64,000 nucleotides of DNA from Fodinibacter sp963763015 (GCA_963763015.1 CAVXML010000007.1:372001-436000); one strand, 5' to 3'. Shown: positions 8,577-17,162, counted from the first letter of the stretch. The notes: a model not told the origin generated them from the sequence alone. Program-made: numbers and translations.

Positions 8577-9799
8577 TGCGAACCGTCGAGGAGCACCGCG
8601 CGACGGTGCTCCGGCTGGTGGCGCCACTGGCCCCGACCCGAGAGCCGGTCGGCCGGGCGCTCGGGCTCGTGCTCGCCGAGGACGTCGTCGCCGCCGTCGA
8701 CCTGCCCGGCGCCGACAACTCCGCCATGGACGGCTACGCCGTACGCGCCGCGGACGTAGCCGCCGCCGACGGGGAGTCGCCCGTCCGCCTGCCGGTCGAC
8801 GGAGACGTCCCGGCGGGGGACACGCGTCGCCACGTCCTGCAGGGCGGCCACGCGCTGCGGATCATGACCGGAGCCCCATTGCCCGACGGCGCCGACGCGG
8901 TGGTGCCCGTGGAGGCCACGGACGGCGGCGCCGACCGGGTCGAGGTGCGGCTCGCCGCCGAGACCGGACGGCACGTACGCCGTCGAGGTGAGGACGTGCG
9001 CGCTGGCGACCTCCTGCTCCGCGCGGGCGTGCGGCTCGCTCCGGGGCACCTCGCGCTCGCCGCCGCCGCGAACGTCGCCGAGGTGTCGGTCCACCCACGA
9101 CCTCGGGTGACCATCGTGTCCACCGGGGACGAGCTCGTCCTGCCCGGGGCCGCCCTCGAGCACGGCCAGGTCGTCGACTCCAACCAGGTCATGCTCTGCG
9201 CTCTCGTCGAGGCGGCGGGCTGCCTGGTCGCCTCGAGCGCTCGGCTGCCCGACGACCCGGTGGCCCTGCGCCGCATCCTCGACGACCCGCCCGGTCACCC
9301 CGATCTCCTGCTGACCTCGGGAGGTGTCTCCATGGGTGTGTACGACACGGTCAAGGAGGTGCTGACCGCCGACGGGGGGGTGGAGTTCGCGCGGGTCGCG
9401 ATGCGTCCCGGGATGCCGCAGGGGAGCGGGGTCGTCGGGTCGGCCCGCACCCCGCTCATCACCCTGCCCGGCAACCCGGTGAGCTCGTTCGTCTCCTTCC
9501 ACGTGTTCGTCCTCCCGGCGCTCCGCCGGCTGGCCGGCCTCGACGCGGACGACGGGTCGTTCGACGCGGTTGCCGCGCAGGGCTGGCCGGCTGCTCCGGC
9601 GAAGCTGGAGGTGACCCGGGTGGTCGAGGACGAGGACGGCCGCGTGCGCCCCTCGGGCGGCCAGGGCTCCCACGTCCTCGGAGCCCTCGCCGGCGCGACG
9701 GCGCTCGCCCTCGTGCCTCCAGAGGTGGAGCGCGTGGAGGCCGGGGACCGGCTGCGCTGCATCCCGCTGCTCGGGCAGGATCGCCGTCGTGGCTGCTGA
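8576..9799 (+). CDS. moeA: Molybdopterin molybdenumtransferase MoeA / gephyrin-like Glp
   Basis: 407 residues. MoeA domains in order: N-terminal region with PGADNSAMDGYAVRA, the mixed domain II, the MPT-binding domain III (STGDELVLPG, DSNQVMLCALVEAAGC, TSGGVSMGVYDTVKEVL, LPGNPVSSFVSFHVF), and C-terminal domain IV. It inserts molybdate into adenylylated molybdopterin. In Corynebacterium the homologue beside rimJ and glpR, called Glp, is a divisome protein that binds the membrane receptor GlpR; here the same receptor gene lies 3 genes downstream, but moaC and mog intervene, so this copy may do both jobs. An in-frame GTG sits one codon upstream. Confidence 0.92.
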   Translation: MRTVEEHRATVLRLVAPLAPTREPVGRALGLVLAEDVVAAVDLPGADNSAMDGYAVRAADVAAADGESPVRLPVDGDVPAGDTRRHVLQGGHALRIMTGAPLPDGADAVVPVEATDGGADRVEVRLAAETGRHVRRRGEDVRAGDLLLRAGVRLAPGHLALAAAANVAEVSVHPRPRVTIVSTGDELVLPGAALEHGQVVDSNQVMLCALVEAAGCLVASSARLPDDPVALRRILDDPPGHPDLLLTSGGVSMGVYDTVKEVLTADGGVEFARVAMRPGMPQGSGVVGSARTPLITLPGNPVSSFVSFHVFVLPALRRLAGLDADDGSFDAVAAQGWPAAPAKLEVTRVVEDEDGRVRPSGGQGSHVLGALAGATALALVPPEVERVEAGDRLRCIPLLGQDRRRGC

Positions 9800-10373
9800 C
9801 CGCACTGACCCGGCTGACCGCACCGACCCGGCTGACCGCGCTGACCCGGCTGGCCGCGCAGACCCGGCCGGCCGCGCAGAGCCCGCTGACACCGGCGGCG
9901 CCCGCCGCCTCACGCACGTCCGGGCCGACGGGACGGCCCACATGGTCGACGTCTCGGGAAAGGCGGTGACCGCCCGGCGAGCCGCCGCGGCCGGCCGGGT
10001 GCTGCTGTCCGCCGACGCCGTGGCGGCCCTGCGTGGCGGCTCGGTGCCCAAGGGGGACGCCCTGGGGGTGGCCCGGCTGGCAGGGATCCAGGCCGCCAAG
10101 CGCACGTCCGAGCTCGTCCCGCTGGCACACCCCGTTGCCGTGCACGCCGTCGAGGTCGATCTCGACGTCACCGACCGCGGGGTCGACATCCGCGCCGAGG
10201 TGCGCACTGCGGACCGCACCGGCATCGAGATGGAGGCGCTCACGGCGGTTGCCGTCGCAGCCCTGGCGCTGGTCGACATGGTCAAGGCCGTCGACCGGCA
10301 CGCCGTGATCACCGACGTGCGGGTCACCGCCAAGTCGGGCGGGCGGTCCGGCGACTGGGAGGAGCCGGCATGA
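9789..10373 (+). CDS. moaC: Cyclic pyranopterin monophosphate synthase MoaC
   Basis: 194 residues against about 160 in the family. The core from residue 37 is a normal MoaC: THVRADGTAHMVDVSGKAVT, AGIQAAKRTSELVPLAHP (substrate-binding Lys and His) and TGIEMEALTAVAVAALALVD with the catalytic Asp/Lys pair near KAVDR. It converts the GTP-derived 3',8-cyclo intermediate to cPMP. The extra N-terminus is five 6-residue repeats (ADRTDP to AGRAEP) encoded by an 18-bp tandem repeat at 9795-9884. The GTG start overlaps moeA by 11 nt; a later start at the core is possible but no better start codon with a ribosome site is evident. Confidence 0.92.
   Translation: MAADRTDPADRTDPADRADPAGRADPAGRAEPADTGGARRLTHVRADGTAHMVDVSGKAVTARRAAAAGRVLLSADAVAALRGGSVPKGDALGVARLAGIQAAKRTSELVPLAHPVAVHAVEVDLDVTDRGVDIRAEVRTADRTGIEMEALTAVAVAALALVDMVKAVDRHAVITDVRVTAKSGGRSGDWEEPA
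9795..9884 (+). repeat. 18-bp tandem repeat, 5 copies, in moaC 5' end
   Basis: Five head-to-tail copies of an 18-nt unit starting GCTGACCGCACTGACCCG, diverging slightly towards the 3' side. In the moaC frame they encode ADRTDP, ADRTDP, ADRADP, AGRADP and AGRAEP. Copy number could vary between strains without changing the frame. Confidence 0.85.
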
Positions 10374-10885
10374 GCGGCCCCGCCGAGGACCGAGGCCATG
10401 CGCTGCTGGCCGGACGGCGAGCGGTCGTCGTCACCTGCTCGACGCGGGCCGCGGCGGGCGTCTACCCCGACCGAGGTGGCGCGCTGCTCGTCGAGACGCT
10501 GCGAGGCTGGGGATGTGAGGTCCCGGATGCCGTCGTCGTCCCGGACGGCCCCGAGGTCGGCGAGGCGCTGGTAGCGGCGCTCGCCACGGCACCCGACCTG
10601 CTCCTGACCACCGGCGGCACGGGCCTCACGCCCACCGACCGGACACCCGAGGACACCCGAGCGCTGCTCGACCGGGAGGTGCCCGGAATCGCCGAGGCGA
10701 TCCGCGCACGGGGGGCCGCGCACGGCATCCCGACGGCAGTGCTCTCGCGCGGGGTGGCCGGTCTGGCGGGATCGACCCTGGTCGTCAACCTGCCCGGTTC
10801 GACCGGCGGCGTGCGAGACGCCCTCGTGGTGCTCGTCGACGTGCTCCCCCACGCGCTGTCCCAGGCCCGCGGTGGGGACCACTGA
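10370..10885 (+). CDS. mog: Molybdenum cofactor biosynthesis protein, MogA/MoaB family
   Basis: 171 residues. Carries the molybdopterin-binding fold: VVVTCSTRAAAGVYPDRGG, LLTTGGTGLTPTDRTPEDTR, and VLSRGVAGLAGSTLVVNLPG then STGGVRDAL. It adenylylates molybdopterin before molybdate insertion. ATG overlaps the moaC stop (ATGA), and its own stop overlaps the next start (TGATG), so moeA-moaC-mog-rimJ form one tight operon. Confidence 0.9.
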   Translation: MSGPAEDRGHALLAGRRAVVVTCSTRAAAGVYPDRGGALLVETLRGWGCEVPDAVVVPDGPEVGEALVAALATAPDLLLTTGGTGLTPTDRTPEDTRALLDREVPGIAEAIRARGAAHGIPTAVLSRGVAGLAGSTLVVNLPGSTGGVRDALVVLVDVLPHALSQARGGDH

Positions 10886-11658
10886 TGTGGGACCGGGTGC
10901 GCCGAGCACGTCGGGCTGCGGGTGGCCGCCCGCCCGAGCTCGAGGCCGGGTGGACCTGGCCGCTGCGCCTGCAGGGGGTTGCTCCCACCGGGACTGCGGT
11001 CACCCTGCGGCCTCTGCTCGTCGAGGACGGGCCGGTCTTCCAGTCGGTCCGACGGGCCAACGCCGCCTGGCTCGAGCCGTGGGACGCCACCTCGCCCGAC
11101 CCCGAGGCACCGGCACGCAGCTTCTCCGAGCTCGTCGGGCAGTACGACGCCGACGCGCGCTCCGGCCGCGCCCTGCCCTTCGCGGTCGAGGTCGAGGGCC
11201 GGCTGGTGGGGCAGATGACCCTCGGCTCGATCGTCCTGGGCTCGTTCCGCTCCTGCTTCGCGGGCTACTGGGTGAGCCGTTCCGTCGCCGGCCGGATGGT
11301 GACACCGACGGCTCTGGCGCTGGCCGCCGACCACGCGGTCGGCACGGTCGGCCTGCACCGGGTCGAGGTCAACATCCGGCCGGAGAACACCGCCAGCCTC
11401 GCGGTGGTGCACAAGCTCGGCTTCCGCCCGGAGGGGCTGCGTCCGCACTACCTGCACATCGCCGGTGGGTGGCGTGACCACCTCTCCTTCGCTCTCACCA
11501 CCGAGGACCTCGCGGGCGAGACCTTCATGGCCCGACTCGTCCGCCTCACCGCCCCGGCGGTGCCTGCACCCCCGGAGACACAGCCGTCACTGCAGCCACA
11601 TCCGCGACACACCGAGGGGGGTCCGGCGTCCGGCACCGGAGCACACCTACCGTCGTAG
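10885..11658 (+). CDS. rimJ: GNAT acetyltransferase, RimJ-like
   Basis: 257 residues. A GNAT domain spans about 30-215: TLRPLLVEDGPVFQSVRRAN at the start, VEGRLVGQMTLGSIV in the middle, and the motif VNIRPENTASLAVVHKLGF for acetyl-CoA binding. The family includes ribosomal-protein Ala N-acetyltransferases. The C-terminal 35 residues are low-complexity, Pro/Thr rich. It is conserved next to moeA/glp and sepX/glpR in actinobacteria; whether it modifies a divisome protein there is unknown. Translationally coupled to mog. Confidence 0.82.
   Translation: MWDRVRRARRAAGGRPPELEAGWTWPLRLQGVAPTGTAVTLRPLLVEDGPVFQSVRRANAAWLEPWDATSPDPEAPARSFSELVGQYDADARSGRALPFAVEVEGRLVGQMTLGSIVLGSFRSCFAGYWVSRSVAGRMVTPTALALAADHAVGTVGLHRVEVNIRPENTASLAVVHKLGFRPEGLRPHYLHIAGGWRDHLSFALTTEDLAGETFMARLVRLTAPAVPAPPETQPSLQPHPRHTEGGPASGTGAHLPS
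11648..11653 (+). promoter_or_regulatory. -10 element, leaderless sepX/glpR
   Basis: TACCGT with 7 nt to the GTG of sepX/glpR. It lies inside the rimJ 3' end, so glpR may have its own promoter besides readthrough from the operon. Confidence 0.45.
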
Positions 11659-11660
11659 TC

Positions 11661-12707
11661 GTGCAGTCCCCGTCGAGCCTGATCTTCCTCGTCCTCCTGG
11701 GGGTCTGGGCTGCCTACTTCGCCCAGTACTGGCTGCGGCGGCGTGACCATCTGGCGACCGCTCGCTCGGTCGAGCAGTTCAGCGAGGCCATGCGGGTGCT
11801 CGAGCGCCGTCCGGCCCTGCCGCGCACAGACCTCTCCGAACCGGCCCCTCGCTCCTATGCCGTGCACCCCGCCCGGACGGCCCGGCCCCAGGTCATCGTC
11901 AAGCGGGCCGTGCCGGCCGAGCCGCTGCCGACCGCTGACTCCGAGCGCAGGGTGTCGCAGGCGCCCAAGCCGTCGAGCGACGCTCGCCGAAGCGTTCCCC
12001 ACGGCGTGCGCCCGAGGCGGCGCCCGCGGCCGAGCCGGCGCATTCGTGGCCTCGTCCTCCTCGGGTCCCTGGTGGCGCTTCTGGTGGTCGGGACCCTCGT
12101 GGCGCTCTCCATCCTTCCGCTGTGGGCGCCAGCGCCCGCCGGTGCCGTGGTCGTTGCGGCGTTCCTCTGGGTCCGGTCGGCCGTGCGGGCCGAGCATGCC
12201 GAGCGGGCCCTGACCGCGGCTCGCCGCCGGCGTCCCGTGCAACGGCCCTCTTCGGCGATGTCACCGGCCGCCGAGCCGGCACCGAAGCTCGGTGAGGAGG
12301 CGGTCGACGCCCCGGTCGGTGACGTCACGACTGCGCCCGGCGGGGTCCCCGCGGCACCGGGCATCGTGGATGCCGTCGCTCCGGCCCAGGCTCAGGCTCC
12401 GGAGCGGGTCTCGGCGAAGAGCGTCCCGGTCGAGACGGCGGACGCCACTGTCCCGGAGCCTGGCACCGGGACCGGCGGTGGGCGCGTGACGGTGCCGGAG
12501 GCCCTGGCCGAGGTCATGGTCCCGATCGTCGACGAGGACGACATCCCGGACACCTGGGACCCGGTGCCGGTCCCACGGCCCACGTACACGATGAAGGCGA
12601 AGGCGGAGCGCCCGGAGGTCGAGCCCGCGGCAACCACTCCCGACCCGGTGCGGCACGAGGGGTCGGGCGACGCGGTCTACGACCAGCGTCGCGTCGCCGG
12701 CGCCTGA
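11661..12707 (+). CDS. glpR: Divisome membrane protein SepX/GlpR
   Basis: 348 residues. One N-terminal membrane helix (residues 5-23) followed by the family signature SVEQFSEAMRVLERR; two more membrane helices at 131-151 and 153-172; then a long, acidic, disordered C-terminus ending in the conserved segment DTWDPVPVPRPTYTMKAKAE (from about residue 297). These features define the SepX (Streptomyces) / GlpR (Corynebacterium) family. In Corynebacterium the C-terminal loop docks into the MoeA-like Glp and links it to the Wag31/FtsZ machinery. Placement downstream of moeA and rimJ supports the call. Confidence 0.82.
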   Translation: MQSPSSLIFLVLLGVWAAYFAQYWLRRRDHLATARSVEQFSEAMRVLERRPALPRTDLSEPAPRSYAVHPARTARPQVIVKRAVPAEPLPTADSERRVSQAPKPSSDARRSVPHGVRPRRRPRPSRRIRGLVLLGSLVALLVVGTLVALSILPLWAPAPAGAVVVAAFLWVRSAVRAEHAERALTAARRRRPVQRPSSAMSPAAEPAPKLGEEAVDAPVGDVTTAPGGVPAAPGIVDAVAPAQAQAPERVSAKSVPVETADATVPEPGTGTGGGRVTVPEALAEVMVPIVDEDDIPDTWDPVPVPRPTYTMKAKAERPEVEPAATTPDPVRHEGSGDAVYDQRRVAGA

Positions 12708-12780
12708 CGAACCCCGGTCCCGGTCACCCTCGACCACCACGACGGCGTCGCGGGCCCCCGCACCTCAGGCTGCGGACGGG

Positions 12781-14073
12781 TCAGCTGCTGCCGGGCAGGC
12801 GTCGGTCGGATGCCGCCTGCTCCCTGTCCTCCATGTGCTCGGCCTCGGCCTCGGCAGTGGCCTCCTCCGCTGGGGTCAGGACGTCCTCTGCCGTCACCGC
12901 GTCGTCGGGGGACACCGCCTCGGCGGTCTCGGGGGAGTCCAGGAGGTGGTGCCCGACGGCGTTGAGGACCGCCACCGTCGGCACCGCGATGAGGCCACCG
13001 ATGATGCCGGCGAGCACCACCCCGGCCGCGATGGCAAGGATGACTGCGAGCGGGTGGATCCTCATGACCCTGCCGACGAGGAGCGGCTGGAGGAGGTGGG
13101 CCTCGATCTGCTGCACCCCGATGACGATGCCGAGCATGATGAGGGCCTGGATGGGGCCCAGGGCGACCAGGGCGAGGAGCACCGCCACCGCCCCCGAAAT
13201 GGCGGCTCCGACCACGGGGATGAACGCTCCGAAGAAGACCAGCAGGGCGATGCCCGACGCGAACGGGACGCCGAGGATGGCGGCGCCCACACCGATGCCG
13301 ATGGCGTCGACCGCCGCCACCGCCAGCGTCGCCCGGCTGAACGCGGAGATCTGGCCCCAGGCGATGAGGCCCGAGGAGTGCACCTTCTCCCGTGCCCCAC
13401 GTGGGAACAGGCGCACGACCCATCCCCAGATGACCGGACCGTCGTAGAGGAAGAAGTAGAGGCTGAACAGCGCGAGGAAGAACCCGGCGACGATGTGCGT
13501 GGCGGTCAGACCGGCGGCCGTGGCTGTGTCGGTCAGGGTGCCCGAGCTGAGCCACTCCCCTGCTTGGTCGATCCAGCGGTCCACGTCGGTGTCGGTGATG
13601 CCGAAGGTTCGGTTGGCCCACTCGCGGATCTGGTCGATGCCCTGCCCGACCCGGCTCGTCATGTCGTCGAGCTGGCTGGTCAGCTGGGACCCGACGAAGG
13701 AGAGCATCCCGACGACGACCCCCAGCGTGCCGATCACCGTGATCGCTGCCGCCAGTCCGCGGGGCATGACGCGCTCGAGGCCGAGGTAGACCGGCTGGAG
13801 CAGCGCCGCGAGGAGCAGGGCGACGAGGAGGGGGATGACGACGTCCGAGAGGCGGCCCATGAGGTAGAGGAGCCCCACGCCTGCGGCCGCGATGAGGATG
13901 CCACGCCATGCCCACTCGCTGGCGGTCCGCACCCCGAGCGGCACCGACCACTCAGCGGGCCGGTGCCGGTCCACCCTCGGCCAGGCGGAGGCGTCCGGTC
14001 CGGCCACGATGGTTCTGGGCAGGTCCGACGGGCCGGCCCCGCGGCGCGGGAGGCGGGGGAGGCGCAGTCGCAT
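12781..14073 (-). CDS. AI-2E family transporter (PerM/YhhT-like)
   Basis: 430 residues. Eight or so membrane helices between residues 55 and 360 with the family layout: paired N-terminal helices, a large periplasmic insertion (SQLTSQLDDMTSRVGQGID), and the conserved C-terminal half GAFIPVVGAAISGAVAV and QQIEAHLLQPLLVGRVMRIH. Proteins of this family are efflux carriers named after the E. coli AI-2 exporter; some act in Na+/H+ exchange, so the substrate is open. The C-terminal 65 residues are acidic and Ala/Glu rich. ATG start lies 6 nt after TAGCAT. The 73-nt gap to the convergent glpR holds nothing clear. Confidence 0.85.
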   Translation of the reverse strand: MRLRLPRLPRRGAGPSDLPRTIVAGPDASAWPRVDRHRPAEWSVPLGVRTASEWAWRGILIAAAGVGLLYLMGRLSDVVIPLLVALLLAALLQPVYLGLERVMPRGLAAAITVIGTLGVVVGMLSFVGSQLTSQLDDMTSRVGQGIDQIREWANRTFGITDTDVDRWIDQAGEWLSSGTLTDTATAAGLTATHIVAGFFLALFSLYFFLYDGPVIWGWVVRLFPRGAREKVHSSGLIAWGQISAFSRATLAVAAVDAIGIGVGAAILGVPFASGIALLVFFGAFIPVVGAAISGAVAVLLALVALGPIQALIMLGIVIGVQQIEAHLLQPLLVGRVMRIHPLAVILAIAAGVVLAGIIGGLIAVPTVAVLNAVGHHLLDSPETAEAVSPDDAVTAEDVLTPAEEATAEAEAEHMEDREQAASDRRLPGSS

Positions 14074-14079
14074 TCCGCG

Positions 14080-14085
14080 ATGCTA
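14080..14085 (-). promoter_or_regulatory. -10 element, leaderless AI-2E transporter
   Basis: TAGCAT (minus strand), 6 nt before the ATG. Confidence 0.5.
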
Positions 14086-14281
14086 TGTCCTCACCGGCCC
14101 GGCGGCGCCGGGGACGACGGGAAGCCGACGGGGGTGGTCGCCCCACGGTCCTCGGGTGGTTCGGCCGGGCGCCACAAGGGCTCTCGGTGCAGGCGCGTGC
14201 GCGCCGAGGAGCGACCCTCCCGCGGCCCTCTTGCCGGTTTCAGCGCCCTCGCGGCCCGGTGTTATCGTTGCTCCGCACTTC

Positions 14282-14356
<75 letters not shown>

Positions 14357-14363
14357 CGACGGA

Positions 14364-14405
14364 AACCCCGTCCGACCAGCACGAGGGGTGCGGTTGGGCG
14401 GGGTT
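14364..14405 (+). terminator. Weak hairpin after tRNA-Ala
   Basis: AACCCCG at 14364-14370 can pair with CGGGGTT at 14399-14405. No T-run follows. Low confidence. Confidence 0.3.
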
Positions 14406-14740
14406 CGTCGTTCTCGTCGCTTCCCGGCCTCCGCTGGTGCCCCGAGTGCGCCGGCCGTCGCCCCGGTCACCGGCGGTCGCGCAGACGTGCAGAGTACTCG
14501 TGTGCGGAGCGGACGCTGATGCCACCGTCGCCGACCGCGGAGGCCATCGGCTTGACTGAGCCCCGCCGCCCTGAGGTTCTCGAGCCGCGCGAGGGAGGGC
14601 TCCACGGGGGTCCACATGTGACCGGGTCGTCCGCGTCATAGTGGCTGACAAGCTCCCGTTGGAGCATGCCCAGTTCACGGGCGTGCTCGTCAACCCCACG
14701 CAGAGTCGGCATCACCGGGAACTTCCTGCTGGGCTCCCGC
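14406..14740 (-). other. Gap with possible decayed ORF
   Basis: No intact gene. On the minus strand three frames each hold protein-like pieces: VDEHARELGMLQRELVSHYD in one, VEPSLARLENLRAAGLSQ in a second, and VGDGGISVRSAHEYSARLRD back in the first. In order they read like a small HTH-type protein broken by two frame changes. This is a pattern judgement with no family match, and the region could simply be non-coding. Confidence 0.25.
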
Positions 14741-16126
14741 TCATCCGGCCAGGCGCTGTCGGGTCCGGACCGACGAGACGACGTCGAGGATCGCCTGAGT
14801 GGTGGTGGCGGCATCCTGCTCATCCAGGAGCAACGACTCGTGGGTGGCGCCGTCGACCACGCGGTGCACGCTGTTGGTCGACAAGGCGGTCAGGTCACCG
14901 TGGGCGGCAACCGTGTCGGCGTCACCTCCGCTGGCGGCCGTCAGGACGACCAGTGGCTTGTCGCCGAAGTCTTGGAGCGCTGCAGCTTGAGCGCTCGAGG
15001 TGCCCGCCTGGAGGTACTCCTCGATCGTGCTCTGCACAGTGCTGGCGGTCGACCCGGTGGCCTCTGCCTCGTCGGCGGACCGGGGCGGCAAGCTGTCGTA
15101 CGAGCCCTGGCTGAGCACGCGTCCGACGCCCAGTTCGGCCGTCGACGAGAGCAGTGCGGAGACACGCTCCATGCTGTCGTGGGAGCCCTCGTCGGGCGAT
15201 GCTGCCGAGGTCGGTTCAGAGCTCCGTCCGGTGGTGTCCACCAGCACGAGTCCTGCGACGTCGTCGGGGTACTGGGCCGCGAAGCTCTGCACGTAGAGGC
15301 CGCCGAAGGAGTGGCCGGCCAGCACATACGGTCCAGGAACGTTTCCGCGCTCGAGCAAGGTGTGGAGGTCGGTCGCGATCTGCGCGCCGTCCTGAGGGCT
15401 GCCAGCGGGCTCGCTCCAGCCGTGACCTGCGCGGTCGTAGACGCAGACGCGGGTCTCTCGGGGGACGGCCGGCGCGATCCACCCGAGCGCCGATGACATC
15501 AAGCCGGCACCCGGTTCCAGCACCACCGTCGGGCTGCCTGAGCCGCTGCATCTCAGGTGCAGGCTGTGTCCGCCCACGTCGACCAGCTGACCCGGCATCC
15601 GAGGTTCCTCATCCAGGGCTTCAGCCACCGTCTCGGTGGCGCCGCCGATCGCGGCGACAGCCATGAGGGCGAACACTGGATACAGCAGCCAACGCCCACT
15701 ACGACTTTGAAGCCCGCGACGCGTTCGGAGGACCATCCAGACCACCAACGCCAACAAGGCTGGGGGCCACACCCATGCGAGAACCCCGTGAACCGCTGAG
15801 CCGAACACCACCAAGAGCAGACCGCACGCCCCCAGGAACAGGGCAGGAGCCGCAGCCCACCGCTGAGGCTGGTCGGTGAACCTCACCGACAGCACGGCCA
15901 ACATCGCCCAGCCCAGCGCGAATCCGCACAGCACCGCACCCACGAGGTGGCTCTCCTCCGCCGGGATGAACGGGGCTGCGACGAGAAGCAGAGCAGCGAC
16001 GAGTCCGGTGGCCAACGAGCCGCCCACCACCCAGCCGATGTGTCCCCTTGGCTGGGGATGAGGTCGAGACGGGCCGTCCCGGCCCGTGTCCATGGGGGTG
16101 GGCGTAGGAGGCGGTTCGGTCGTCAC
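14741..16126 (-). CDS. Membrane-anchored alpha/beta hydrolase
   Basis: 461 residues. Four or five N-terminal membrane helices (about 25-165) are fused to an extracellular-facing alpha/beta-hydrolase domain. The domain starts near PGQLVDVGGHSLHLRCSGSG, has the oxyanion region VVLEPGAG, the nucleophile elbow LAGHSFGGLYVQ (catalytic Ser in GHSFG), an acid near VLTAASGGDADT and the likely catalytic His in VDGATHESLL. Substrate unknown; esterase or haloperoxidase-like are the usual guesses. GTG start has GGAGGGGAG upstream. Ser/Thr-rich linker composition is slightly less GC-rich than its neighbours. Confidence 0.82.
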   Translation of the reverse strand: MTTEPPPTPTPMDTGRDGPSRPHPQPRGHIGWVVGGSLATGLVAALLLVAAPFIPAEESHLVGAVLCGFALGWAMLAVLSVRFTDQPQRWAAAPALFLGACGLLLVVFGSAVHGVLAWVWPPALLALVVWMVLRTRRGLQSRSGRWLLYPVFALMAVAAIGGATETVAEALDEEPRMPGQLVDVGGHSLHLRCSGSGSPTVVLEPGAGLMSSALGWIAPAVPRETRVCVYDRAGHGWSEPAGSPQDGAQIATDLHTLLERGNVPGPYVLAGHSFGGLYVQSFAAQYPDDVAGLVLVDTTGRSSEPTSAASPDEGSHDSMERVSALLSSTAELGVGRVLSQGSYDSLPPRSADEAEATGSTASTVQSTIEEYLQAGTSSAQAAALQDFGDKPLVVLTAASGGDADTVAAHGDLTALSTNSVHRVVDGATHESLLLDEQDAATTTQAILDVVSSVRTRQRLAG

Positions 16127-16706
16127 GAGCGACTCCCCTCCACGCACACCCGGCGTCGCCACTGTGCAGATCCCTGCACCCGTGGCAGATGCCGTACCCG
16201 ACACTAGACGATTCCCGAATGCATCACCCGGGAGGAGGAGGGCTCCCTCCCGTTGACCCTGAAGCGCGGCCGGGAGCCGGTCATTCGATGGGGTGTGGGG
16301 TCGACCGAACCGACGCCTGGGGGAGGGCGCCCTGCCGACATCGCGCCCTCGCGACCACGTCCCGGCGCCGCGCTCATCAGCACGCCATCGGGGCGGTCGA
16401 GAGAGCAGGACACGCGCGGGACGCACGCCGCGAACCGGCATGTCCTGCTCGGTCGACTCTCCCGTCGACGCAAGCGGCCTCCCGCCAGCCGGCGTGGCAG
16501 GGCGGTCGGTCCGCGCGAAGCCTGGCACCTCGCACCCGCGGTGGTGCTCGTCGACGCCGCGAAAGCCGCCGGGGTCTCTCGTCCGATCAACGGATCGAGC
16601 CCGCCGGGGTTACGCCGGGCCGGTTCGAGGTATGGATCGAGGTGCAGCGGCTCCCTGGTCGCCCGGCACCGGTCGGGTGGGGCGCCGCCAGGAGAGGACG
16701 GACACC
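16127..16706. other. 580-nt intergenic region
   Basis: Between the divergent hydrolase and Cu-storage genes. No frame here resembles a known protein. The only structure I see is the imperfect inverted repeat at 16396-16457. The ribosome site of the Cu-storage gene (AGGAGAGGA) is at its right end. Confidence 0.5.
16396..16457. repeat. Imperfect 17-bp inverted repeat
   Basis: Arms at 16396-16412 and 16441-16457 match at 14 of 17 positions (outer GTCGA and inner AGCAGGACA), with a 28-nt spacer. Could be an operator, a terminator of an upstream transcript or a recombination scar. Confidence 0.6.
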
Positions 16707-17114
16707 ATGCAGACGGTCGACGCCATGCTCGAGGCCCACCCGGAGCAGTCGGTGCACGCGGACCGCGAGAAGCTCGCCGCCTGCATCCGGGCGTGCTTCG
16801 AGTGCGCCCAGGCCTGCACCTCGTGCGCGGACGCGTGCCTCAGCGAGCAGATGGTCGCCGAGCTGACTCGGTGCATCCGCACGGACCTCTCGTGCGCCGA
16901 CGTCTGTGCCGCCACCGGCGCGGTGCTCTCGCGGAGTACCGAGGGCGATGCCCGGATCATGACGGCGGTCCTCGAGGCCTGCGCCACCGCCTGCGCGGTG
17001 TGCGCCGAGGAGTGCGAGCGCCACGCCGACATGCACGAGCACTGCCGCATCTGCGCCGAGGCCTGTCGTCGCTGCGAGCAGGCCTGCCGCGACCTGCTCG
17101 ACACGCCCTCCTGA
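16707..17114 (+). CDS. csp: Four-helix-bundle copper storage protein, Csp3-like
   Basis: 135 residues with 18 Cys, most in CxxxC spacing that faces the core of a four-helix bundle (for example AACIRACFECAQACTSCADA and CRICAEACRRCEQAC). Csp proteins bind many Cu(I) ions per monomer. There is no signal peptide or Tat motif, so it fits the cytosolic Csp3 subgroup rather than exported Csp1. Start ATG has a strong AGGAGAGGA. It is convergent with copA, whose 3' end is 48 nt away, forming a copper cluster with copA-copZ-csoR. Confidence 0.88.
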   Translation: MQTVDAMLEAHPEQSVHADREKLAACIRACFECAQACTSCADACLSEQMVAELTRCIRTDLSCADVCAATGAVLSRSTEGDARIMTAVLEACATACAVCAEECERHADMHEHCRICAEACRRCEQACRDLLDTPS

Positions 17115-17162
17115 GCACCGGCACCGAGCACGCGGGAGGGGCGCACGCTCCCGAGGCCCACC

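Noticed and set aside
5670..8627. Very long minus-strand frame across acylase, cyclo-ligase and UDPGP
   Set aside because: Antisense shadow of well-recognised genes; the cyclo-ligase lies in another frame of the same strand.
16204..16590. 128-codon minus-strand frame in the 580-nt gap
   Set aside because: Arg/Pro/Ser-rich with no domain, no convincing ribosome site or leaderless -10; typical random high-GC frame.
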